DNA of 64,000 nucleotides from Caballeronia sp. SL2Y3 (lineage in GTDB: Bacteria > Pseudomonadota > Gammaproteobacteria > Burkholderiales > Burkholderiaceae). Location: assembly GCF_022879575.1 (NCBI RefSeq), contig NZ_CP084260.1, forward strand, positions 186,001 through 250,000. Direction: 5' to 3'. A model generated the notes under the pieces. That model saw nothing but the letters and a program-made list of their open reading frames with translations, was not told the origin of the DNA and made no database searches. Of the stretch, positions 17,758-26,929 are shown piece by piece. A program made the position numbers and the translations under genes. How positions within the stretch are numbered: position 1 is the stretch's first letter; every line of letters begins with the position of its first letter.

Positions 17758-17908
17758 GGACGCATTGTGCCAAAGAAAGCACGCTCGTGCGAATACGAAA
17801 ATGCCCGAATTTATGGACCTGTTTGGCAGTGGACGGCGACTGGTTCCATTGACCTCGGTATCCGGGTAAGTCCCGATAGCGGCCCTGTTGCGAAACCACC
17901 GTCTAAAC

Positions 17909-17920
17909 AAGTTGTAACTT
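17909..17920. promoter_or_regulatory. Palindrome AAGTTGTAACTT
   Basis: A 12-base palindrome of form AAGTT-GT-AACTT lies in the MarR-GNAT/GntR divergent region. It shares the AGTT/AACT core with the repeat at 17735. It could be a second operator for the MarR fusion. Confidence 0.35.
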
Positions 17921-17969
17921 ATTGATTAGAGACGGCATTTGACTTCCGTCACAAGCCTTTCGACACGCG

Positions 17970-17997
17970 TTGACTGGTATTATGTTGGTTATATAAT
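17970..17997 (+). promoter_or_regulatory. Sigma70 promoter of the GntR-nag operon
   Basis: TTGACT (17970-17975) and TATAAT (17992-17997) are separated by 16 bases, 33 bases upstream of the GntR start. The spacer TGGTATTATGTTGGTT is AT-rich and may hold the regulator's own operator. Confidence 0.75.
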
Positions 17998-18029
17998 GGG
18001 CTCCACCTAAAGCCGCGTGAGGCTCTTTC

Positions 18030-18764
18030 ATGAGAGGAAGTTGGAAGAATCTCACTCCGGATGAAAGCAGCGATACGCCGCTTTATCTCCAGCTTGCCTC
18101 GCGCCTGGCTTCAGCCATTCACGCGGGCACGTGGTCGGCGGGAGAGGCGCTGCCTTCGGAGCGCACGTTGGCGGAGGGCGTTGGCGTATCGCGTATCACG
18201 GCGCGCAAGGCCATCGCGTTGCTCGTCGAGCAAGGGCTGATCAAGCGGGTGCGCGGCGCGGGCAATTTCATCACGCCGCGCGTGGAAGATCCGTTGTCCA
18301 GATTAACCGGCTTCACGCGCAAGATGGAACAGCGCGGTTTCCTGCCCGATTCGGTGTGGCTCGGCCGCGGACTGAGGCCCGCGAATCGCGACGAGACCGT
18401 TCATCTGGGTCTGTCGCCCGGCGCGCTCGTTGCGAGTCTCAGGAGATTGCGGCGGGCGGATGGCATCGTGATGGCGGTCGAGCATTCCACACTGCCGGCG
18501 TGGCTGGTGCCGGACCCGTTGCTGATCGGCGCGTCGCTGTACCGGTACCTGGAGGAGCGCGGTCAGGCAGTGGTGCGCGCGTTGCAGCATTTTCGGGCGG
18601 TGAACGCGAGCGCCGAAGTCGCCCGGCTGATGGCCGTGGCGCCCGGCGCCGCGCTGCTCGTGATCACGCGCATCGGCTATTCGGCGCAACGGCGGGCGAT
18701 CGAACTGACGGACACCTATTGCCGCGACGACTACTACGACTTCGTCGCGGAACTGCATCGATGA
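18030..18764 (+). CDS. GntR-family regulator (HutC/UTRA type) of NAG use
   Basis: This 244-residue regulator has an N-terminal GntR winged helix (residues 14-75; LASRLASAIHAGTWSAGEALPSERTLAEGVGVSRITARKAI) and a C-terminal UTRA effector domain (about 95-238). UTRA regulators bind sugar phosphates, and in NAG operons the usual effector is glucosamine-6-phosphate or N-acetylglucosamine-6-phosphate. It is the first gene of a run leading to nagA, nagB-II, ptsP and nagE. It probably represses that run and itself. The effector is inferred from context. Confidence 0.88.
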   Translation: MRGSWKNLTPDESSDTPLYLQLASRLASAIHAGTWSAGEALPSERTLAEGVGVSRITARKAIALLVEQGLIKRVRGAGNFITPRVEDPLSRLTGFTRKMEQRGFLPDSVWLGRGLRPANRDETVHLGLSPGALVASLRRLRRADGIVMAVEHSTLPAWLVPDPLLIGASLYRYLEERGQAVVRALQHFRAVNASAEVARLMAVAPGAALLVITRIGYSAQRRAIELTDTYCRDDYYDFVAELHR

Positions 18765-18947
18765 GCGCGGGTGCAGCTCGGCCGGCGTCATCAGGCATTG
18801 AAAGAAGAGAGCAAGAAAGAGAACGAGAGGACCAAAAGAAGCCGTTCGCCGGCCGCGCACCGAAGCATCCGCGCGGACCAGCGTGCTCGCAGCACGGCGC
18901 GAACCGCACCTGAACCTCCTACGCATTGCGTACTTCCAGAGAACTTC

Positions 18948-20054
18948 ATGCTGAAAGGGAACATACTGACGAACGACGGCTGGATTCACGGCACCGTGCG
19001 TTTCGAGAACGGCCGCGTGACGGCGCTCGAAGGCCACATAGCCGATCCGACGTCGAATGACGCGCCGTACATCCTGCCGGGCTTCATCGACCTGCACGTG
19101 CACGGCGGCGGCGGCCGCGACATCATGGAAGGCGGCGACGCGGCCGATACCGTCGCGCGCCAGCACGCACAACACGGCACGACGAGCCTGCTCGCCACGA
19201 CGATGACCGCGCCGCGCGACGAACTGATGCAGGTCGTCGCCGGCCTCGGCGAACAAGCGAAGCGCCGCGCGCCGAGCGGTGCGCGCGTGCTCGGCGTGCA
19301 TCTCGAAGGGCCGTACATCAATCCGGGCAAGCTCGGCGCGCAGCCGGACGCCGCCGCGGTCGCCGTGCGCGACGAAGTGCTCAAGTACCTCGACCTCGCG
19401 CCCATTCGCGTCGTGACCATCGCGCCGGAGATCTCGGGTCATCTCGAAATCATCGCCGACATGGCCGCGCGCGGCGTGCGCGTGCAACTCGGTCATTCGC
19501 TCGGCACCTACGACGACGCCGTCAACGCGCTGAAGCACGGCGCGCGCGGCTTCACGCATCTCTTCAACGCCATGTCGCCGCTGCATCATCGCGATCCCGG
19601 CATGGTCGGCGCGGCGCTCGCGCATGCGGAGTACGCCGAACTGATTCCCGACCTGCTGCACGTTCACCCCGGCGCAATCCGCGCCGCCATGCGCGCCATT
19701 CCGCGACTCTACGTCGTGACCGACAGCACGTCGGCGGCGGGCATGCCGGACGGCGAATACCGCCTCGGCAGCCAGCACGTCACCAAGTGCATGGGCGGCG
19801 TGCGTCTCGCGGACGGCACGCTCGCAGGCAGCACGCTGACCATGGATCAGGCGCTGCGCAATCTCGTCTCGCTGGGCATTCCGCTCGCGGACGTTTCGAA
19901 TCGCTTGTCGCGCTATCCCGCCGACTATCTCGGACTCGAAGACCGCGGCCGCATCGCGCGCGGCGCATGGGCCGACATGGTCGTGCTCGACCGGGACTTC
20001 GCGCTGACCGCCACTTATGTCGAAGGAGAATCGATTGTCGAACATGCTCACTGA
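18948..20054 (+). CDS. nagA: N-acetylglucosamine-6-phosphate deacetylase
   Basis: This 368-residue amidohydrolase-fold enzyme deacetylates N-acetylglucosamine-6-phosphate in the cytosol. The metal-binding motif DLHVHGGGG lies near residue 48. Glu in HLEGPY near residue 121, His in LGHS near 182 and HLFNAMSPLHHRDPG near 205 follow. The catalytic Asp is in VVTDSTSAAGMPDG. The start is ATG at 18948; the 177 upstream bases in the same frame do not resemble the family. The 3' end overlaps the next gene. Confidence 0.94.
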   Translation: MLKGNILTNDGWIHGTVRFENGRVTALEGHIADPTSNDAPYILPGFIDLHVHGGGGRDIMEGGDAADTVARQHAQHGTTSLLATTMTAPRDELMQVVAGLGEQAKRRAPSGARVLGVHLEGPYINPGKLGAQPDAAAVAVRDEVLKYLDLAPIRVVTIAPEISGHLEIIADMAARGVRVQLGHSLGTYDDAVNALKHGARGFTHLFNAMSPLHHRDPGMVGAALAHAEYAELIPDLLHVHPGAIRAAMRAIPRLYVVTDSTSAAGMPDGEYRLGSQHVTKCMGGVRLADGTLAGSTLTMDQALRNLVSLGIPLADVSNRLSRYPADYLGLEDRGRIARGAWADMVVLDRDFALTATYVEGESIVEHAH

Positions 20055-21051
20055 GGCGCTGGAGTCCGCGGATGTCGTCGCGGCCCAACTCGCCGATACC
20101 TCGCGCATCGAGGCGCTCGCCGTGAAGCTCGCGGAGCAGCCGCGTCACGTTGCGTTGACCGTCGCTCGCGGCAGCTCGGACCACGCCGCGAGCTATTTCG
20201 CCAGCCTGACGATGAGCCGCATCGGCGTGCCGGTCGCGTCGCTGCCGATGTCCGTCGCCACGTTGCAGCAAGCGCCGCTGCGCGTGTCCGGCCAGCTTGC
20301 CGTCGCGTTTTCGCAGTCGGGCAAGAGCCCGGATCTCGTCGGCACCATGCAGGCGCTGCGCGAAGCCGGCGCATTCACCGTCGCGGCCGTCAACGTCGCC
20401 GGATCGCCGCTGGAGCACGCCTGCGAATACTATCTGCCGCTCTTAGCCGGACCGGAGCTTTCGGTTGCAGCGACGAAAAGCTATATCGCGATGCTGTCGC
20501 TCTCGGCCATCGTGATCGCGCACGTTCAGCGCGACGCCGAACTGCTGAACGCGCTGAAGTCGCTGCCGGATGCGCTGCGCGCGGCGGGCAAGCTCGACTG
20601 GACGCGCGCCGTGGATGAACTGAAGGGCGTCGACCGCATGATCGTCGTCGGGCGCGGCCTCGGGCTCGCCATTGCGCAGGAAGCGGCGCTCAAGCTGAAG
20701 GAAACCTCCGGCATTCAGGCCGAAGCGTTTTCGAGCGCGGAAGTGCGACATGGTCCGATGGAAATCATCGACCGCGACTATCCGCTGCTCGTGTTCGCGC
20801 CGCGCGGGCCGGAGCAGGCGGGTCTCATCCAGTTGGCCGCTGACATGCGCGCGCGGGGCGCACGCGTGCTGCTCGCAGCACCCGACGACGTGCCCGGCGC
20901 CGAATTGCCGCTCGTCGCCACCGACCACCCGGCGCTCGATCCGATCGCCGCGATCCTTTCGTTCTACGTGATGGCCGCGGGTCTTGCCGCCGCGCGCGGG
21001 CGCAACCCCGACGCGCCGCGCCACCTGAACAAGGTCACCGAAACCCATTGA
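20035..21051 (+). CDS. SIS-domain glucosamine-6-phosphate deaminase (NagB-II/AgaS type)
   Basis: This 338-residue protein has two sugar isomerase (SIS) domains (about residues 28-170 and 195-325) like the isomerase half of GlmS. Motifs include ARGSSDHAASYFASL, AFSQSGKSPDLV and SSAEVRHGPMEI. In NAG operons such proteins act as NagB-II deaminases making fructose-6-phosphate and ammonia. The start is set at TTG 20035, with AAGGAG six bases upstream; ATG at 20044 and 20017 are in frame. It overlaps the nagA end by 20 bases. The lack of an N-terminal glutaminase domain excludes GlmS. Confidence 0.87.
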   Translation: MSNMLTEALESADVVAAQLADTSRIEALAVKLAEQPRHVALTVARGSSDHAASYFASLTMSRIGVPVASLPMSVATLQQAPLRVSGQLAVAFSQSGKSPDLVGTMQALREAGAFTVAAVNVAGSPLEHACEYYLPLLAGPELSVAATKSYIAMLSLSAIVIAHVQRDAELLNALKSLPDALRAAGKLDWTRAVDELKGVDRMIVVGRGLGLAIAQEAALKLKETSGIQAEAFSSAEVRHGPMEIIDRDYPLLVFAPRGPEQAGLIQLAADMRARGARVLLAAPDDVPGAELPLVATDHPALDPIAAILSFYVMAAGLAAARGRNPDAPRHLNKVTETH

Positions 21052-21087
21052 GTGAGATAGACGATGCGCCGTGCCGAGGAGTCCGTG

Positions 21088-23652
21088 TTGAACCATTCCA
21101 CCGATAACCCGAGCGATATCGTTCTGCTCGCTCCGTTTACCGGTCCCGTCGTGCCGCTCGCCGACGTGCCCGACCCCGTGTTCGCCGAGGGGATGTTCGG
21201 CGACGGCATCGGCATCGATCCGCTCGATAACGTGCTTCTCGCGCCGTGCGACGGCACCGTGACGCATCTCGCGCGCACGCATCACGCGGTCACGCTGCGC
21301 ACGGCAGCGGGCGCGGAGATTCTCGTGCATATCGGCATCGACACGGTCGAGCTGGGCGGCGAGGGCTTCGCGCCGATGGTCGAACAAGGCGCGACGGTGC
21401 GCGCGGGCCAGCCGCTCATCGAGTTCAACGCGGATTTCGTCGCGCAGCACGCGCCGAGTCTCGTCTCGGTGATCGCAATCGCCAACGGCGACGCGTTCGA
21501 GGTCGCAGAGCGCGCCGGCCGTGGCGTGCTGAAGGCGGGCGCGCGCATGCTCGTGCTGCGCGCGAAGGACGGCGCGGCGGCGCACGTGGCGCGTTCGTCG
21601 TCCAACGTGATGACCGAAGCGCGGCGCACCGTCACGCTGGCCCACGCGGGCGGCCTGCACGCACGGCCGGCGGCGCGGGCGCGCGAGGCGGCGCGCGGTC
21701 TGGACGCCAAGGTGGAAGTGCGCTTCGAAGGCCGCAAGGCGCCGGTCGAAAGCGTGGTCGGCCTGCTCGGGCTGGGCGCGGGCGAGGGCGCGACCATCGA
21801 ACTCGTCGGCATGGGCGCGCAGGCGCAAGAAGCAGTGGATGCCGTCGCCACCGAATTGCTGCGCGCGGCGCAAGGCGAAGTCGAAGAGACGCCCGCGCGT
21901 GAGAAGTCGCCCGCGCCGGTCGCGGCGGTTCGCGCGTCCGCCGGGCCGCTGCCGCCGAACACGCTCGCGGGCGTGTGCGCGGCGCCGGGCATCGCGGTCG
22001 GCAAGCTGGTGCGCTGGGACGATCAGGAGATCGTGCCGCCGGAACAGGCGAGCGGTCCGTCGGCGGCGGAGAGCCGCGCGCTGGATAAGGCCATCGCGCA
22101 GGTCGATGCCGACCTCGAAGTCACCGTGCGCACCGCGTCCCAGCGCGGCGCGGTCGGCGAAGCGGGCATTTTCGCGGTGCATCGCGTGTTGCTGGAAGAC
22201 CCGACGCTGGTCGATGCCGCCCGCGATCTCATCAGCCTCGGCAAGAGCGCGGGCTTCGCGTGGCGCGAGGCGATCCGCGCGCAGATCGCGCTGCTCAACA
22301 ACGTGAACGACGCGCTGCTCGCCGAACGCGCCGCCGACCTGCGCGACATCGAAAAGCGCGTGCTGCGCGCGCTCGGCCTCACGAACACGGCGGCGCGCGC
22401 GCTGCCGGACGAAGCCGTGCTCGCGGCCGTCGAATTCACGCCGTCGGATCTGGCGTCGATTGACCGCACGCGCGTCACGGCGCTCGTGATGTCGCGTGGC
22501 GGCGCGACCTCGCATGCGGCGATCATCGCGCGGCAGATCGGCATTCCGGCGCTCGTCGCCATCGGCGATGCGCTGCACGGGATTGCCGAAGACGCGCAAG
22601 TGGTCGTGGACGCGTCGGCGGGCCGCCTCGAATATGCGCCGAGCGCGCTGGATGTCGAACGGGCGCGGCACGAGCGCGAGCGTCTTGCGGGCGTGCGCGA
22701 GGCGAACCGCAAGATGTCGCAGCAGGCGGCAGCGACGCGCGACGGCCGTCATGTCGAAATCGCGGCGAACATCGCCACGCTCGACGACGCCAAGGCCGCG
22801 GTCGAAAACGGCGCGGACGCCGTGGGCCTCTTGCGCACCGAACTGCTTTTTATCCATCGCCAGGCTGCGCCGACGGTCGCGGAACACGCGTCGAGCTATC
22901 AGGAAATCGTCGATGCATTGGCCGGCCGCACCGCGATCATCCGCACGTTGGATGTCGGCGCCGACAAGGAAGTGGACTATCTGACGCTGCCGCCCGAAGA
23001 GAATCCGGCGCTCGGCTTGCGCGGCATCCGGCTCGCGCAAGTGCGCCCCGATCTGCTCGACGACCAGTTGCGCGGCCTGCTCGCCGTCAAGCCGGCGGGC
23101 GCGGTGCGCATTCTCCTGCCGATGGTCACCGATGCCGGCGAACTGCAGCGCCTGCGTGCGCGCATCAACGAACTGGCGCGCGAAGCCGGGCGCACGGAGC
23201 CGGTGGCAGTGGGCGTGATGATCGAGGTGCCGTCGGCGGCGATGCTGGCCGATCAACTCGCGAAATACGCGGATTTCTTCTCGATCGGCACGAACGATCT
23301 CACGCAATACACGCTCGCGATGGACCGCTGCCAGCCCGATCTCGCCGCGCAGTCCGACGGCCTGCATCCGGCCGTGCTGCGGCTCATCAAGACGACAGTG
23401 CAGGGCGCGGAAAAGCACGGCAAATGGGTCGGCGTATGCGGCGCGCTCGGCGGCGATCCGCTCGCGGTGCCGCTGCTCGTGGGCCTTGGCGTGACGGAAT
23501 TGTCGGTCGATCCGTCCGCGGTGCCGGGCATCAAGGCGCGCGTGCGCAATCTCGATTACCAGCTTTGCCGTCAGCGCGCGGAAGACGTGCTCGCGCTCGA
23601 ATCGGCGCAGGCAGTAAGAGCGGCCAGCCGCGAAATCTGGCCGCAGGACTAA
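21088..23652 (+). CDS. Fused PTS protein EIIA(Glc)-HPr-Enzyme I
   Basis: This 854-residue phosphotransferase joins three steps of the PEP relay. The EIIA(Glc) domain is at about 9-150, with phospho-His near 81 in VHIGIDTVEL. The HPr domain is at about 176-265, with phospho-His near 191 in AGGLHARPAA. Enzyme I is at about 285-850, with phospho-His near 476 in SRGGATSHAAIIA. It carries phosphate from PEP towards the EIIB of NagE encoded next. The start is set at TTG 21088, with GAGGAG six bases upstream and matching where family members begin; ATG 21064 is in frame. Confidence 0.92.
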   Translation: MNHSTDNPSDIVLLAPFTGPVVPLADVPDPVFAEGMFGDGIGIDPLDNVLLAPCDGTVTHLARTHHAVTLRTAAGAEILVHIGIDTVELGGEGFAPMVEQGATVRAGQPLIEFNADFVAQHAPSLVSVIAIANGDAFEVAERAGRGVLKAGARMLVLRAKDGAAAHVARSSSNVMTEARRTVTLAHAGGLHARPAARAREAARGLDAKVEVRFEGRKAPVESVVGLLGLGAGEGATIELVGMGAQAQEAVDAVATELLRAAQGEVEETPAREKSPAPVAAVRASAGPLPPNTLAGVCAAPGIAVGKLVRWDDQEIVPPEQASGPSAAESRALDKAIAQVDADLEVTVRTASQRGAVGEAGIFAVHRVLLEDPTLVDAARDLISLGKSAGFAWREAIRAQIALLNNVNDALLAERAADLRDIEKRVLRALGLTNTAARALPDEAVLAAVEFTPSDLASIDRTRVTALVMSRGGATSHAAIIARQIGIPALVAIGDALHGIAEDAQVVVDASAGRLEYAPSALDVERARHERERLAGVREANRKMSQQAAATRDGRHVEIAANIATLDDAKAAVENGADAVGLLRTELLFIHRQAAPTVAEHASSYQEIVDALAGRTAIIRTLDVGADKEVDYLTLPPEENPALGLRGIRLAQVRPDLLDDQLRGLLAVKPAGAVRILLPMVTDAGELQRLRARINELAREAGRTEPVAVGVMIEVPSAAMLADQLAKYADFFSIGTNDLTQYTLAMDRCQPDLAAQSDGLHPAVLRLIKTTVQGAEKHGKWVGVCGALGGDPLAVPLLVGLGVTELSVDPSAVPGIKARVRNLDYQLCRQRAEDVLALESAQAVRAASREIWPQD

Positions 23653-23724
23653 ACGCTTGATGCTTCTTTCCTAGCCACAACCCGAGCAGCAACGACAAGA
23701 CCTATATCTTTTGGAGAACCCCCG

Positions 23725-25502
23725 ATGGACGCTAACCCGTTTGCAAAGATGCAGCGCCTAGGCCGCGCCCTGATGCTGCCGATTGCCGTTTTACCGGTGG
23801 CCGGCCTGCTGTTGCGTCTAGGCCAGCCCGATGTCTTCAACATCAAGATGATCGCCGACGCGGGCGACGCCATCTTCTCGAACCTGCCGCTTCTGTTCGC
23901 AATCGGCGTGGCGGTGGGCTTCGCGAAGGACAACAACGGCACGGCGGGTCTCGCCGGCGCGATCGGCTATCTGATCGAAACGGCCGTGATGAAGGACATC
24001 AACGACAAGCTCAACATGGGCGTGCTGTCGGGGATCATCGCCGGTATGCTCGCGGGGTACATGTACAACCGCTTCAAGGACATCAAGCTGCCCGAATATC
24101 TGGCGTTCTTCGGCGGCAAGCGGTTCGTGCCGATCGTGACAGGCGTCACGTGTCTGTTCATCGGCATCGTGCTGGGCTTCGTCTGGCAGCCGGTGCAGTC
24201 CGGCATCGACACGGCCGGCAACTGGCTGACGACGGCCGGCGCGCTCGGCACGTTCGTGTTCGGCGTGCTGAACCGTATCCTGCTCGCGACGGGTCTGCAT
24301 CACATCATCAACTCGCTCGCGTGGTTCGTGTTCGGGTCGTTCACGCCGCCCGGCGGCGGCGCGGTGGTGCACGGCGACCTGCATCGCTTCTTCGCGGGAG
24401 ACCAAACGGCGGGCGGCTTCATGACCGGCTTTTCCCGATCATGATGTTCGGCTTGCCGGCGGCGTGTCTCGCGATGTTCCACGAAGCACCGAAGGAGCGC
24501 CGCGCGGTGGTCGGCGGCCTGCTGTTCTCGATGGCGCTGACCGCGTTCCTCACGGGCGTGACCGAGCCGATCGAATACAGCTTCATGTTCCTCGCGCCGG
24601 TGCTCTACGGCATCCACGCGGTGCTGACGGGCCTGTCGCTCGCCATTTGCTCGGCGCTCGGCATTCACCTCGGCTTCACGTTCTCGGCGGGCGCGATCGA
24701 CTACGTGCTGAACTACGGCCTGTCGCAGCGCGGCTGGCTGGCGATTCCGATCGGCCTCGTGTACGGCATCGTGTATTACGGCCTGTTCCGCTTCTTCATC
24801 CGCAAGTTCAACATGGCGACGCCGGGCCGCGAGCCGGCCACCACCGACGCGCAAACCGATGCCACGCCGGTCGGCGGCTATGTGCCGGGCGACGTCGCGC
24901 CGGCAGCGGCGAGCACGCGCGCCACGAAGTACATCGCGGCGCTGGGCGGCGCGTCGAACCTGACGCTCGTCGATGCCTGCACGACGCGCCTGCGTCTGTC
25001 GGTGGTGGACACGGACGCTGTGTCGGAACCGCAATTGAAGACCATCGGCGCGCGTGGCGTGCTGAAGCGCGGCAAGACGAACGTGCAGGTCATCATCGGA
25101 CCGGAAGCGGACCTGATCGCCGATGAAATTCGCGGCGAACTCGAACACTCGTCGACGCGCGGCGCGACGCCGGCTTCGTCGGCTCCGGCGCATGCAGTTG
25201 CGACGGCAGGCGTAACCGATCAGACCGCTGGCCCGCTTGATCCGGACCCGCTGCGCTGGCTCGCGGTGTTCGGCGGCGCGACCAACGTCGTTTCGCTCGA
25301 TGCGGTGGCGCAAACGCGCCTGCGCGTGGTCGTGCGCGATCCGTCGTCGGTGGATCGTCAGCGTCTGTCGCAACTGGATGTCGCGTGGGTGTCGGCGGAC
25401 ACGTTCCACATTGTCGTCGGCTCGGCAGCGCAGCGGTACGCGGCGCAGATGGCCGCGCGTCTCGCGGGCAACGGTGGCGGCGCAGCGCCCATGCCGGCCT
25501 GA
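23725..25502 (+). pseudogene. nagE: NAG-specific PTS permease EIIC-EIIB-EIIB', frameshifted
   Basis: This would be a roughly 592-residue NagE that imports and phosphorylates N-acetylglucosamine. The first frame (23725-24444) gives the N-terminal EIIC. The second frame carries on to 25502 with the rest of EIIC and two EIIB domains. The break falls in the T-run 24430-24433: one extra T would restore the family motif GGFMTGFFPIMMFG. The first EIIB keeps the phospho-Cys (DACTTRLR, near 419); the second has DAVAQTRLR without Cys. A GGAGAA site precedes the ATG. Sequencing error or a real mutation are both possible. Confidence 0.9.
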
Positions 25503-25527
25503 TGCGGTAAGCGGTTAGTCGTAGAAG

Positions 25528-25550
25528 CGGCGCCTTCGGGCGCCGTTTTT
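25528..25550 (+). terminator. Terminator after nagE
   Basis: CGGCGCC (25528-25534), loop TTCG, GGCGCCG (25539-25545) and a T-run form an intrinsic terminator at the end of the NAG operon. Confidence 0.85.
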
Positions 25551-25574
25551 GTTTTCAACGCGCTGCGCACGCAA

Positions 25575-25606
25575 ACAAAAACCCCGCTGTCTTTCGACAG
25601 CGGGGT
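25575..25606 (-). terminator. Terminator of rpoH
   Basis: ACCCCGCTGTC (25581-25591), loop TTTC and GACAGCGGGGT (25596-25606) form an eleven-base stem. On the minus strand it is followed by TTTTGTTTG, ending rpoH transcripts. Confidence 0.85.
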
Positions 25607-25639
25607 TCGAACACGCTTGGCTTCCGTTCTGCCGCGGCG

Positions 25640-26581
<942 letters not shown>

Positions 26582-26636
26582 AAGCTCCTTGTCAACAATT
26601 GCCTGTAGCCGCAACGGCGGCAGCAGGCCAGTCACG

Positions 26637-26666
26637 ATATTAGCACTCCGTCCAACTGAGTGCTAA
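26637..26666 (-). promoter_or_regulatory. rpoH promoter overlapping the CIRCE operator
   Basis: On the minus strand, TTAGCA (26661-26666) and TAATAT (26637-26642), spaced by 18, form a candidate promoter. The CIRCE arms overlap both boxes, so bound HrcA would block RNA polymerase. Confidence 0.55.
26640..26666. promoter_or_regulatory. CIRCE element (HrcA operator)
   Basis: TTAGCACTC (26640-26648), nine bases, GAGTGCTAA (26658-26666) is a perfect match to the CIRCE consensus TTAGCACTC-N9-GAGTGCTAA, the binding site of the heat-shock repressor HrcA. Confidence 0.95.
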
Positions 26667-26929
26667 GTGTTAGAGGGAAACGACGTGTGGGAGTTCCCAC
26701 GAAACTATTGATTTTGTGGGTTTGATAGGTTTCCGGCTCCAGCGATTGCGCTGAACTTACCGAAGGCGAAGCGTTAGATCGAACTTATTACCGTGTAGGA
26801 GCATTAGCGCAACGGATTATTCAATCAAAGCGGCGAGATACGCTGGATTGTGCAAATATGTGTCAGCCGAAATACAATGCGCCGACCACCGCTCGGCGGG
26901 ACGTAACACTACCCATACATGGGGCGCTC
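26667..26929. other. Intergenic region rpoH-pagL
   Basis: This AT-richer spacer contains a 14-base palindrome GTGGGA-GT-TCCCAC at 26687-26700. It also contains two copies of GAACTT (26753-26758 and 26781-26786), 28 bases apart, that resemble sigmaE -35 boxes. I see no gene in it. Confidence 0.5.

Noticed and set aside
20443..23418. Very long open frame on the minus strand (991 codons) opposite the nag PTS genes
   Set aside because: It is an antisense shadow of high-GC coding sequence, with low-complexity Arg/His-rich translation and no recognisable family, whereas the plus strand encodes clear NagB-II and PTS proteins.
24430..24444. Programmed -1 frameshifting in nagE
   Set aside because: The local sequence GGC-TTT-TCC is not a good X-XXY-YYZ slippery site and I see no strong downstream structure at this point, so a plain indel or error is more likely.
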